From Sulfurimonas sp. (GTDB taxonomy: Bacteria > Campylobacterota > Campylobacteria > Campylobacterales > Sulfurimonadaceae), in the NCBI GenBank assembly GCA_028687935.1, contig JAQTZE010000007.1, forward strand, positions 62,001 through 126,000: DNA of 64,000 nt, written 5' to 3'. The translations under genes and the position numbers were made by a program. Positions 54,149 through 62,423 of this stretch are shown here, piece after piece. Below the pieces are notes generated by a model. That model saw nothing but the letters and a program-made list of their open reading frames with translations, did no database searches and was not told where the DNA came from. How positions within the stretch are numbered: the first letter of the stretch is position 1; each line of letters begins with the position of its first letter.

Positions 54149-54949
54149 ATCTTTCAACAATCCTAATGCGAATAAGCAATCTTTAGTTAAGCTTATTCGT
54201 TTTGGGGCATCATTTGCACCTTTCATATCGATATTTAAAGCAAAAATATAACTGCCCTCAGCATTTTCAACCCATCCTACAAACCAACCTATTCCACTAT
54301 CCGGGGCATTTTGCCAACCAGTTTTTGCATAGAGTTTATAATCATCAGCACTTTCAAGCAGTAAAATCTGTTTTACATCTCTTTGAGTCTCTTTGGAGAT
54401 AGGAAGTTGTTCCCCGACTAATTTTTTCAAAAACTCCACCTGCTCAAGAGCACTAATTTTAAGCGGACCATCGAGCCAAAAACGATCTACTACCTCTCCA
54501 GTATCAGCGTTTCCATACTCAAAAATTTTTAAATAATGTTTCATTCTTTCTAAGCCGATTCTTCTAGCGAGCTCTTGATAAATTGGTACATTTGAAATCG
54601 CTATTGCTTTTCGTAGTCCCATATCTTCTTTCCAGCTTGCAATAAATGGATTTTTTGGTCCAAGATAAGGGAGATGTTCATCTACACTTTTGACTGCTTT
54701 TGTCTCTAATCCTATGAGTGAATTTGCGATTTTAAAAGTCGATGCAGGTGTATATCTTCTTTGTGCTCTTGCTTGATCATGGATGATTAGCTTCTCTTTT
54801 TGCATATCATAAAGCACAAAGGTTGCGTTAGTATCTGCTTTGCTAAAAACCTCTTCTATCTTTTGACTGAGCTCATTTGCAAAAAGAGTTGTCGTGGTGG
54901 AGATTATAAATATAAATGAGAAAATAAGACTATGCATAAATGGTTTCAT
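54143..54949 (-). CDS. Class D (OXA-type) beta-lactamase
   Basis: 268 residues with a signal peptide (to about TLFA). All class D motifs are present: PAS70-T-F-K73 (nucleophile and carbamylated Lys), S119-N-V, Y145-G-N, W158-L-D-G-P and K209-T-G. An active periplasmic serine beta-lactamase is expected. The spectrum cannot be read from motifs; FEYGNAD and KTGW are shared by narrow and broad types. AAGGAA ribosome-binding site. The gene lies as cargo between the accessory triplet and a structured non-coding gap. Confidence 0.93.
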   Translation of the reverse strand: MKPFMHSLIFSFIFIISTTTTLFANELSQKIEEVFSKADTNATFVLYDMQKEKLIIHDQARAQRRYTPASTFKIANSLIGLETKAVKSVDEHLPYLGPKNPFIASWKEDMGLRKAIAISNVPIYQELARRIGLERMKHYLKIFEYGNADTGEVVDRFWLDGPLKISALEQVEFLKKLVGEQLPISKETQRDVKQILLLESADDYKLYAKTGWQNAPDSGIGWFVGWVENAEGSYIFALNIDMKGANDAPKRISLTKDCLFALGLLKDL

Positions 54950-54969
54950 TTGAAAATTCCTTACTATTA

Positions 54970-54984
54970 TGATAAATTTTATCA
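54970..54984. promoter_or_regulatory. Palindrome before the beta-lactamase gene
   Basis: TGATAAA-T-TTTATCA, perfect 7-bp arms, 20 nt upstream of the beta-lactamase ATG. Could be an operator or overlap the core promoter. Confidence 0.4.
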
Positions 54985-54990
54985 GAAAAA

Positions 54991-55039
54991 TACAAAGCTT
55001 TACTATAAATGGCTGTCAATTCTTTTGTAAAGCTTTGTA
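54991..55039. repeat. 13-bp perfect inverted repeat, TACAAAGCTTTAC / GTAAAGCTTTGTA
   Basis: Arms 54,991-55,003 and 55,027-55,039 with a 23-nt spacer. Each arm contains an AAAGCTTT palindrome, so four half-sites occur. May be a recombination site, a transcript hairpin upstream of the beta-lactamase, or the scar of a cassette end. Confidence 0.55.
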
Positions 55040-55511
55040 AAAAAAGGTGTAAAATCAAGCTCTCCTCTTTTTGTAAATTATCCCTTCAAAATCCCCTAAA
55101 ATAAAGTATTTTTCTTACCATCTAAAAAAACAAGGAAACGGGGAGCAAAAAATCTTATCGCAAATCTTTTTTTCTACTAACGGTTATACTTGACAAATTT
55201 GGTGTTAGAATTTTCTTTTTTATAACCCTTACCAAAAGTAAGCATTGATTCAAACAATGACTAAAGTTGAGCTAGGTGGAGGAGTTTGCCAGAATCTTTT
55301 TTTTCTAGACTATTTAAAAACTGTGAAGCAAAATGTAAAGTTTTCAGATACTTTTCAAAACTGTATAGCCACCTTGGTGGTAGGAGAAATGCCTAAATTT
55401 AGTTTTATTAGATCTATGAAAAATCTAATCTTTGTTTGATGCTTTCAAAGTGAAAAAAAGTAGAAGGACTCAACACATACCTGTAAATAGAGGCAGGAAA
55501 ATTATAGATAA
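55040..55511. other. Non-coding stretch between beta-lactamase and second recombinase
   Basis: About 470 nt without a convincing gene. It holds poly-T runs, a TTGACA hexamer near 55,190, a small hairpin CCACC-TT-GGTGG near 55,369-55,380, and CCTG...CAGG near 55,480. A 64-codon frame at 55,245-55,439 lacks a ribosome-binding site. Could encode a small RNA or recombination sites for the following recombinase; nothing is certain. Confidence 0.4.
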
Positions 55512-56453
55512 ATGGAAAAAACAAAAATGAGAGGAAGTGTATATTATCAAACAGCAGTACTTACAAAGCTCATATTCTTTGAAGGTGCAAAAAAATCTGA
55601 TAGAGTAAATCCAAATCATGAGCATTATGGATGTGTATCATCTTTTAAAACGATGGAGAGTTATAGAAATGTTTGGAATAACTTTTTTAACTACATCAAA
55701 GAGCATTTTAAACTAAAAAACTGTGAACTTATAACTGATGAGCATATCAAAAGCTATATTGAGTATAAGATAGAATACTATCCTTCTAAACAGTATTTAG
55801 AAAAAATCACATCTGCTCTTGGAAAGCTAGAGATTGCACTTAATCGCTACTCAAAAGAGAAATATCAATTTCCAATTATCTATGATTTTAAAATAAGACA
55901 AGAACTTTTAAACAATGCTAGAGATTTAAAACTTGTGGCAAACAACTATCATAACAGGGTTTATGATAATCCATATCTTATCATAGAAAATCTATCCAAT
56001 CAAAAACACCAACTAGCTGCAACCATACAGCTTGAAGGTGGTGCACGAAGTGAAGGAGTGACACTTATCAAAGAGGAGCAACTAAATGCTATAAAAATTG
56101 ATGAGATAACGAGCAAAAGTATTGGAGTACTTGAGACTAAAGAAAAAGGTGGAAAAGTTGGCGATGTATTTGTATCAATCAAAACTTATGAAACTTTGCA
56201 AAACTTCTTTTTACAAAATGACACTTCATATTTTAAAATCTCTTACCAAGAGTACATTGATGATATTAAAACAACTTGCCAAAAGCTCAACACTCCTCAT
56301 CATGGCTCACATGGTTTTAGATGGACTTTTGCACAAAATCGTGTAAGGGAGTATCAAAATCATGGCTATACTTATGAACAAGCCTTACAAGGTGTTAGCT
56401 GGGAGATGAAACACTATAGAGCAAGTATAACCGAGCACTATCTTGGACACTAA
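55512..56453 (+). CDS. Second, divergent tyrosine recombinase
   Basis: 313 residues. N-terminal SAM-like core-binding domain (SYRNVWNNFFNYIKEHF), then a compact catalytic domain: Arg179 in EGGARSEG, Lys at 210-214 in TKEKGGK, His267 and Arg270 in SHGFRW, His301 in EMKHYRAS and nucleophile Tyr310 only three residues from the C-terminus. All catalytic residues are present. It shows little likeness to the 48,033 integrase. It may act as a resolvase or invertase of the element rather than its main integrase. Confidence 0.75.
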   Translation: MEKTKMRGSVYYQTAVLTKLIFFEGAKKSDRVNPNHEHYGCVSSFKTMESYRNVWNNFFNYIKEHFKLKNCELITDEHIKSYIEYKIEYYPSKQYLEKITSALGKLEIALNRYSKEKYQFPIIYDFKIRQELLNNARDLKLVANNYHNRVYDNPYLIIENLSNQKHQLAATIQLEGGARSEGVTLIKEEQLNAIKIDEITSKSIGVLETKEKGGKVGDVFVSIKTYETLQNFFLQNDTSYFKISYQEYIDDIKTTCQKLNTPHHGSHGFRWTFAQNRVREYQNHGYTYEQALQGVSWEMKHYRASITEHYLGH

Positions 56454-56483
56454 AAAATAAACCATTACAAAGGAAAAACAAAC

Positions 56484-56828
56484 ATGCAACCACTGATTAT
56501 CAAAGAGTATTTAACGGCTATCAAACTAGATGAAGAAAACAACCTTCTATTTGCATATGACATCAAAGATAACATCATAGATGAGCAAAGTGAAGGGATT
56601 TTAAGTGAAGTAAATGAGCTAATGTACCAAAAAATTGCATCATATTTTCATATTAAGCCTGAGGATTATGGTGTTTCGATTGGCAATAAAGTAACCAAAG
56701 AAGATGAAATTCAGGAATTTTTGGAAATTGCCAAAATCATAAAAGAAAGAGTTCTTGATAAAAAAGAACCTATCAAAATGGTAACAGAGGCTGAAATGTT
56801 GGAATATTTAGAGAAAAGATTGAAGTGA
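56484..56828 (+). CDS. Small acidic protein downstream of the second recombinase
   Basis: 114 residues, Glu/Asp/Lys-rich, no TM segment: IIKEYLTAIKLDEENNLLFAY at the start and TEAEMLEYLEKRLK at the end. Good AAAGGAAA ribosome-binding site, 30 nt after the recombinase. Probably co-expressed with it as an accessory factor. Not recognised. Confidence 0.5.
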   Translation: MQPLIIKEYLTAIKLDEENNLLFAYDIKDNIIDEQSEGILSEVNELMYQKIASYFHIKPEDYGVSIGNKVTKEDEIQEFLEIAKIIKERVLDKKEPIKMVTEAEMLEYLEKRLK

Positions 56829-56888
56829 TTTTTTTGCTAAAACAGTGATATTTGAGCTAAATTTTGGTAAAATTTTTCTTGAATATCA

Positions 56889-56928
56889 AGCCCTAAGACG
56901 GGAGCGACTCTGCTAGTTCTTGAGGGCT
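56889..56928. repeat. Stem-loop between the 56,484 gene and hsdR
   Basis: AGCCCTAAGA pairs with TCTTGAGGGCT (10 bp, one bulged G) around a GC-rich loop. No U-tract follows on either strand, so it is not a standard terminator. It lies 9 nt past the hsdR stop. Confidence 0.5.
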
Positions 56929-56936
56929 GAAAAAAT

Positions 56937-59900
56937 TTATCCTACTATATCATTCGCTATCATCTCGGCTTGTTTTAGTACTGTTTCTGTAGCAAGAGCC
57001 TGCATATCTGGTGGATAGCCAAATTGTCTAAGCACTCTTTTTACTGCAATTTTTAGTTTTGCTCGTACACTCTCTTTTATTGTCCAGTCAATACTTGCAT
57101 TTTCTCGCACTTTTTGAGTAAGCACCACGGCAAGTTCCCGCAACACCTCTTTACTCATAAGCTCTTTTGCGCTTTCATTGTTTGCAACTGCTGTGTAAAA
57201 AGCATACTCAAAATCAGTAAGTCCCAACTCTTTTGGCTCTTTATCCATCGATTTTATGTCTTTACTTATATTAATAAGCTCATCTATCACTTCAACAGCT
57301 GTAATAATTTTGTTGTGGTATTTTTTGATAGAGTTTTCAAGCATCTCCATCAAAGACTTACTTTGTATTAGATTTGTTTTTGATCTTGTTTTTATCTCAT
57401 CATTTAAAAGCTTTTTAAGTACTTCAAGAGCTATATTTTTATGCTTCATATTTTTTACTTCAAGTAAAAATTCTTCTGAAAGTATTGAAATATCAGGCTT
57501 TTTAATACCGCTTGCATCAAATATATCTATCACTTGCTCTGTTACGAGAGCTTGGTCGATTACCTGTCGTATGGTTGTTTCTATCTCTTCATCACTTCTC
57601 GTTTCTTTACTTTCAAATTTTACAAGTCTTGCTTTTACTGCTTGGAAAAATGCGATTTCATCTTTTGCATCCATAGCCTGATCGTGAGGTATGGCAATAG
57701 CAAATGCCTGTGAAAGTGCCGTTACTTCCTCAATATATCTTTTTTTACCATCTTCAAGCCCCAAAATATGTTCTTCTGCTTCAAGTATCAAAGATAGCTT
57801 TCCTCTTGTATCAAGCTCAAAGTATTGCTCATAGGCAAATCCATGATACATTTGAGAAACCACTTCTAACTTTTCAAGCATAAGCGCTACTGCTTGCTCT
57901 TGAGCAAGTGCAGGATCTCCTTTCCCTCCACTATCACTATAAAAAGAAAGAGCTTTTTTCAAGTCACTCGCAATCCCTAGATAATCAACTACAAGACCAC
58001 CTGGTTTATCTTTGTAAACCCTATTTACCCTTGCAATCGCTTGCATAAGGTTGTGTCCTTTCATGGGCTTATCTATGTAAAGTGTATGCATAGATGGAGC
58101 ATCAAATCCTGTAAGCCACATATCCCTTACGATTACAAGTTTTAGCTCATCATTTACATCTTTCATACGATTTGCTAAATCACGACGCTGTTGCTTAGAG
58201 GTATGATGTTTTGCCATAAGAGCTCCATCGGAACTGCTTGCCGTCATGATCACTTTTATAACGCCTTTATCCAAATCATCACTATGCCAAGCTGGTCTTA
58301 AAGCGATTATTTCATTATAAAGCTCTACTGCGATTCTTCTACTCATAGAGACAATCATCCCTTTACCGTCAAACACCTCTTGACGATTTTCAAAGTGAGC
58401 TACTATATCAGCGGCTACCTCTTTTATTCTGTTCTTGCTTCCAATGAGAGCTTCAAGTTTTGTCCATTTTGATTTGGCTTTTTGCGTTTGATCCATCTCT
58501 TCATAAGACAAATCATCGTCAAGCTCTTTAACTAATTCTTTTCCCTCATCACTTAGGTTGATTTTTGCAAGTCGGCTTTCATAGTAGATTTTTACCGTCG
58601 CACCGTCTTCCACTGCTTGAGAAATATCATAAATATCTACATACTCCCCAAATACTGCTGGTGTGTTGACATCTGTACTCTCAATTGGTGTTCCTGTAAA
58701 TCCTAGATAAGTAGCATTTGGTAAAGCATCTCTTAAATATTTTGCAAAACCATACACTACTTTTTTTCCTATGACATTGCCATTTTCGTCTTTGTCATCT
58801 ACTGTTTTAGGTTTAAATCCATACTGTGTACGATGTGCTTCATCGGCTATTACTACAATATTTCTTCTGTCTGAGAGCATATCATAGACATTTCCCTCCT
58901 CAGGCTGAAACTTTTGAATAGTCGTAAATATCACTCCACCGCTTGCAACTTTGAGCTTTTGTTTTAAATCTTCTCTATCTTCTATTTGCATCGGTTCTTG
59001 TCTTAGCAGATTGCCACAGCTTGCAAAGGTATCAAAAAGCTGATCGTCCAAATCATTTCTATCAGTGATGACAAGAACGGTAGGATTATTGAGTGCTAGG
59101 ACTATTTTACCTGTATAAAAGACCATTGAGAGTGATTTTCCGCTTCCTTGTGTATGCCAAACAACACCACCTTTTTTATCTCCGCCCTCACTACTTGCGA
59201 TTAAGGTTCTTTGGACTGCTTTATTTACTGCGTAGTATTGGTGATACGCTGCTAATTTTTTAACCGTTTCAATAGTTACGATGCCGTTTTTATCCTCTTT
59301 TTTTGATTTCTCAAAAACTATAAAACTTCGCACCAAATCAAGTAATACAAGAGGATTTAACATACCTTTTATAAGTGTTTCTATCTGAGGAATGAGCCTT
59401 GAAGCTTCACTTTCCCCATCGCTTGTCTTCCAAGCCATATAACGACTAAGTCCAGCTGAGATAGTTCCAGCTTTTGCCTCTATACCGTCACTTATCACAC
59501 AAAAAGCATTGTAAGTAAAAAGCGATGGGATGAGCGATTTGTAAGTGCCGATTTGATTGTGGGCTGATTTTATCGTAGCATTTTCATCAACTGCATTTTT
59601 TAGCTCAATCACCACCAAAGGTAAGCCATTTACAAAAATGATGATATCTGGTCGTTTGTTATGTCCGTTTTCAATGATAGTAAATTGATTTGCCACTACA
59701 AAATCATTATTACTAATATCTTCAAAATCCACTAGATGCACTATCTCCCCACGAGTGATGCCATCTCTTTGCACATCAACTTTTACACCCTCTACTAAAA
59801 GCTTGTGAAAGGTTTCATTGTCGCTTAAGAGTTCACTTGATTTGATTCGCTCAATCTGTTTAATAGCATCTTCTATAGCACTCTGTGGTAAAGATGGATT

Positions 59901-60050
59901 GATTTTCTCTACAGCATTTATAAGTCTACCTTTGAGCAATACCTCTTCATGGTTTCTCTCAAGTTCTGGAGCATAGATGTAGTTGTAACCGAGCTTTTCA
60001 AAAAGCTCTATCGCAAAAAGTTCTATTTCATTTTCTGTAATTTTTGTCAT
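56937..60050 (-). CDS. hsdR: Type I restriction enzyme, R (motor/nuclease) subunit
   Basis: 1,037 residues. The N-terminal nuclease has the PD-(D/E)xK series RPDIIIF with Asp135 and VIELK with Glu149/Lys151. The SF2 translocase has Walker A TQGSGKS (300-306), DEAH (403-406), GFTGTPIE and helicase motifs to LTGFDAPSMHTLYIDK. The C-terminal helical part would contact HsdM/HsdS. No hsdM or hsdS is downstream, so they must lie beyond the right edge, upstream in the same operon. The start overlaps the HNH gene stop (ATGA). Confidence 0.93.
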   Translation of the reverse strand: MTKITENEIELFAIELFEKLGYNYIYAPELERNHEEVLLKGRLINAVEKINPSLPQSAIEDAIKQIERIKSSELLSDNETFHKLLVEGVKVDVQRDGITRGEIVHLVDFEDISNNDFVVANQFTIIENGHNKRPDIIIFVNGLPLVVIELKNAVDENATIKSAHNQIGTYKSLIPSLFTYNAFCVISDGIEAKAGTISAGLSRYMAWKTSDGESEASRLIPQIETLIKGMLNPLVLLDLVRSFIVFEKSKKEDKNGIVTIETVKKLAAYHQYYAVNKAVQRTLIASSEGGDKKGGVVWHTQGSGKSLSMVFYTGKIVLALNNPTVLVITDRNDLDDQLFDTFASCGNLLRQEPMQIEDREDLKQKLKVASGGVIFTTIQKFQPEEGNVYDMLSDRRNIVVIADEAHRTQYGFKPKTVDDKDENGNVIGKKVVYGFAKYLRDALPNATYLGFTGTPIESTDVNTPAVFGEYVDIYDISQAVEDGATVKIYYESRLAKINLSDEGKELVKELDDDLSYEEMDQTQKAKSKWTKLEALIGSKNRIKEVAADIVAHFENRQEVFDGKGMIVSMSRRIAVELYNEIIALRPAWHSDDLDKGVIKVIMTASSSDGALMAKHHTSKQQRRDLANRMKDVNDELKLVIVRDMWLTGFDAPSMHTLYIDKPMKGHNLMQAIARVNRVYKDKPGGLVVDYLGIASDLKKALSFYSDSGGKGDPALAQEQAVALMLEKLEVVSQMYHGFAYEQYFELDTRGKLSLILEAEEHILGLEDGKKRYIEEVTALSQAFAIAIPHDQAMDAKDEIAFFQAVKARLVKFESKETRSDEEIETTIRQVIDQALVTEQVIDIFDASGIKKPDISILSEEFLLEVKNMKHKNIALEVLKKLLNDEIKTRSKTNLIQSKSLMEMLENSIKKYHNKIITAVEVIDELINISKDIKSMDKEPKELGLTDFEYAFYTAVANNESAKELMSKEVLRELAVVLTQKVRENASIDWTIKESVRAKLKIAVKRVLRQFGYPPDMQALATETVLKQAEMIANDIVG

Positions 60051-60886
60051 TGTGAATATCCTCCATTACAATACCATTGATTTTGTGACAATGCTTGATA
60101 CATTGCAGTTTCCCAAGAATTTTTATGCCTACTTGCAAAACTTACAAATTTTTTATGTAATTCTTGTTGTATTTGTACAGTAGTTGAATTGAATAAAATA
60201 AACTCTTCCCTCAAATCTGCTATTGCATTTGCAGCCTCTATAGAAAATCTTCTAGCTAGTTTATAGTTATTAAAATGCGACTCTATCCTATCTTTGTCCA
60301 CTGAACTCAAGCTTACAGGGCAATTTATATAGAATTCTATTGATACTGGAGAAGTTTGTAATACTCTTGCAAACAACCATTGTACAGTTGTAAAATTATC
60401 GTAATAAGGATGTAGAGTCTGTGCATTTTGTGTAGTTGCATAACTTGCCAATTTTCCAGTATTACAATCTTTACAACTTGCTACTAAATTGTAAGGCAAT
60501 ACTGTAAATGCAGGGAATTCAGCTTTAGGTAAATAATGATCTAGTGTTGAGACTTGACCAATACCACAAAATGGGCATCTGCCTAATGGAGCCAAAGATA
60601 ATAGTTTATTATAAATTTTTCTACCTCTTTTATTTTTAACCATATTATTTTCATACAATGTTTTCATATCACCTTTTAGGATACTACCATATACTGTCAT
60701 ATGAGTTGAAGCTGGTAATAAATATAAATTAGCGATGTTCGCATTTGCATCATAACCTACAGATTGAGTATTTATGAAATTTGCAATTGATTTAAAATTA
60801 TTTCTTTTAACTCTATCGTTAAAACTAGAATAACATGCTACATAAGTTTTAATTGGTAAAAGGTTTGGTTTTGGAATCACTTTCAT
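60047..60886 (-). CDS. HNH endonuclease, PtuB-like
   Basis: 279 residues. Central HNH module: CPFC zinc knuckle (104-107), TLDHYLPK with Asp116/His117, PYNLVASCKDCN with Asn133 and second Cys pair 138-141. Flanking regions are helical with no other domain. It starts one base into the ATPase stop (TAATG) and overlaps hsdR (ATGA). An AAA ATPase followed by an HNH nuclease is the Septu (PtuA-PtuB) arrangement. Identity as Septu is inferred from gene pair and motifs. Confidence 0.8.
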   Translation of the reverse strand: MKVIPKPNLLPIKTYVACYSSFNDRVKRNNFKSIANFINTQSVGYDANANIANLYLLPASTHMTVYGSILKGDMKTLYENNMVKNKRGRKIYNKLLSLAPLGRCPFCGIGQVSTLDHYLPKAEFPAFTVLPYNLVASCKDCNTGKLASYATTQNAQTLHPYYDNFTTVQWLFARVLQTSPVSIEFYINCPVSLSSVDKDRIESHFNNYKLARRFSIEAANAIADLREEFILFNSTTVQIQQELHKKFVSFASRHKNSWETAMYQALSQNQWYCNGGYSQ

Positions 60887-62382
60887 TACAACGATTCTCC
60901 AGAATTATTTAATAACGCTCTTAATAATAACTTTGCTTCAATTCCTAACTGATCATTATATTTTTGAATAATCTGTTCATAACTTTTTCCACTTACTACA
61001 TCTTCATTAAGCAACTTATAAAAACCAGATTCATTAACCTCCAAACCGAATACTTCACGAGTCAACTTTCCAATAGTTTCACCAAAAGTTTCACTTTCAA
61101 ATCGTTCTGCGTTTGCTTCTAATCCAAATCTACTAAGTTTCCATATACAACTTTTAGGTATTTCTTGAGCTATTACGGGAGAATGTGTCGCTATGATTGC
61201 TACAGCATTTCTATTTATCAATAAATCAGATAAAGCTCTAATAAATGCAGATAAAAGAGGAGGATGAAGATGAGCCTCAGGCTCATCTAATAATACCAAC
61301 GTCTTTTCTTCAATTTTTTCTACCAACCTTGTTATTGTAAGTAAAACAATGGAATGACCTGAACTTAATCTTTTATACAATTGTTTAGTTCTTCGTTCAT
61401 TTAAAGTACTTTCTATTAATTGAGTAATATTTATTTCATTGAAAAGAGGATCTGACTCTAAACTTCTTACTGCATTTAGCCATTTTTCTTTTTTCCCAAC
61501 ACTAAAACAATGATTTATACTATTAAAAAACTCCTGTGCTAATTCATCATGATTTTTTATTGTCTCTACATCTTCTTTTTTCAAACCTATATATGAATAA
61601 CTAGGATATTCTCTTTCCTTATAAGGTTTAAATGGATCAAATGCACTGTAAGATACAGACATTACTTTTGAAAAAAATTCTACAGAATTTCCAAATACAT
61701 CAACTACCTGCTGAAATTCTCCTTGAGCATCTTGAGAACTAATAAAACTTTTAACCATATTATTTAATAAATGTGTTTTTCCTACACCATTTCTACCTAT
61801 TAACACATGTACATTTGTTGGTGGATTAGATTCTGGTTCTACATTAAATGATAGTTGATAACCTGCCTCTGTTGCTGTTTGAATAGTTCTATAAGAAAAA
61901 TTATACTGTGTTAATATTGCACCACCATCTAAAATTCTTCTATACTGCCCATTTAAGGTAACCAAACTTGTATCCCTTAATAACGATGTTTGTGTTACAG
62001 ATTCTTGTAATGCCCTTGATTGAAGTTCTTGGTCAAATACAATATCTTTAATTTTTATCAAAAACAATTCTTTTAATTGTGGATTCAAATCCTGAATAAT
62101 TGAATAATATTCATCACTTTGTCCTAAAGAAAAATATCTATCATCCAACTGTTCAAATTCTTCTTCTAATTCAATTCTTTCATCTGTTGTCTGTCCAAAA
62201 TTCGCAATTTTCACATATCCCAAATCATGTTTAATTCCATTTTCATCAAAAAGTGTTATTTGATATAATGTACGATAACTAAAATCATTCCAGTTATCTA
62301 GTATCAAGTAAACTGAAAGTCTGCAACTTTCTGGAATTCTAAAGCCTCTTTGTTTTTTATAAAAAATTAACTGCATTTTCAT
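60886..62382 (-). CDS. AAA/ABC-type ATPase, PtuA-like
   Basis: 498 residues. The first 190 form a non-ATPase beta-rich region. Walker A GRNGVGKT (196-203), an ABC-like signature LSSGHS (339-344), Walker B TLVLLDEPEAHLHP and switch His in ATHSP (400) follow. No TOPRIM domain, which excludes OLD/Gabija GajA, and no SMC coiled coil. It pairs with the HNH gene. Start is the ATG at 62,382 or 62,376; the latter has better spacing from GGAAA. Confidence 0.82.
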   Translation of the reverse strand: MKMQLIFYKKQRGFRIPESCRLSVYLILDNWNDFSYRTLYQITLFDENGIKHDLGYVKIANFGQTTDERIELEEEFEQLDDRYFSLGQSDEYYSIIQDLNPQLKELFLIKIKDIVFDQELQSRALQESVTQTSLLRDTSLVTLNGQYRRILDGGAILTQYNFSYRTIQTATEAGYQLSFNVEPESNPPTNVHVLIGRNGVGKTHLLNNMVKSFISSQDAQGEFQQVVDVFGNSVEFFSKVMSVSYSAFDPFKPYKEREYPSYSYIGLKKEDVETIKNHDELAQEFFNSINHCFSVGKKEKWLNAVRSLESDPLFNEINITQLIESTLNERRTKQLYKRLSSGHSIVLLTITRLVEKIEEKTLVLLDEPEAHLHPPLLSAFIRALSDLLINRNAVAIIATHSPVIAQEIPKSCIWKLSRFGLEANAERFESETFGETIGKLTREVFGLEVNESGFYKLLNEDVVSGKSYEQIIQKYNDQLGIEAKLLLRALLNNSGESL

Positions 62383-62423
62383 TTTCCATATATTTATATT
62401 CTCTGCATAATCTACACATCATT

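Noticed and set aside
55245-55439. 64-codon frame in the gap before the second recombinase
   Set aside because: No ribosome-binding site, no recognisable domain, and it crosses hairpins and T-runs; kept as non-coding.
56889-56928. Stem-loop read as an intrinsic terminator for hsdR
   Set aside because: No U-tract on either side; listed only as a stem-loop.
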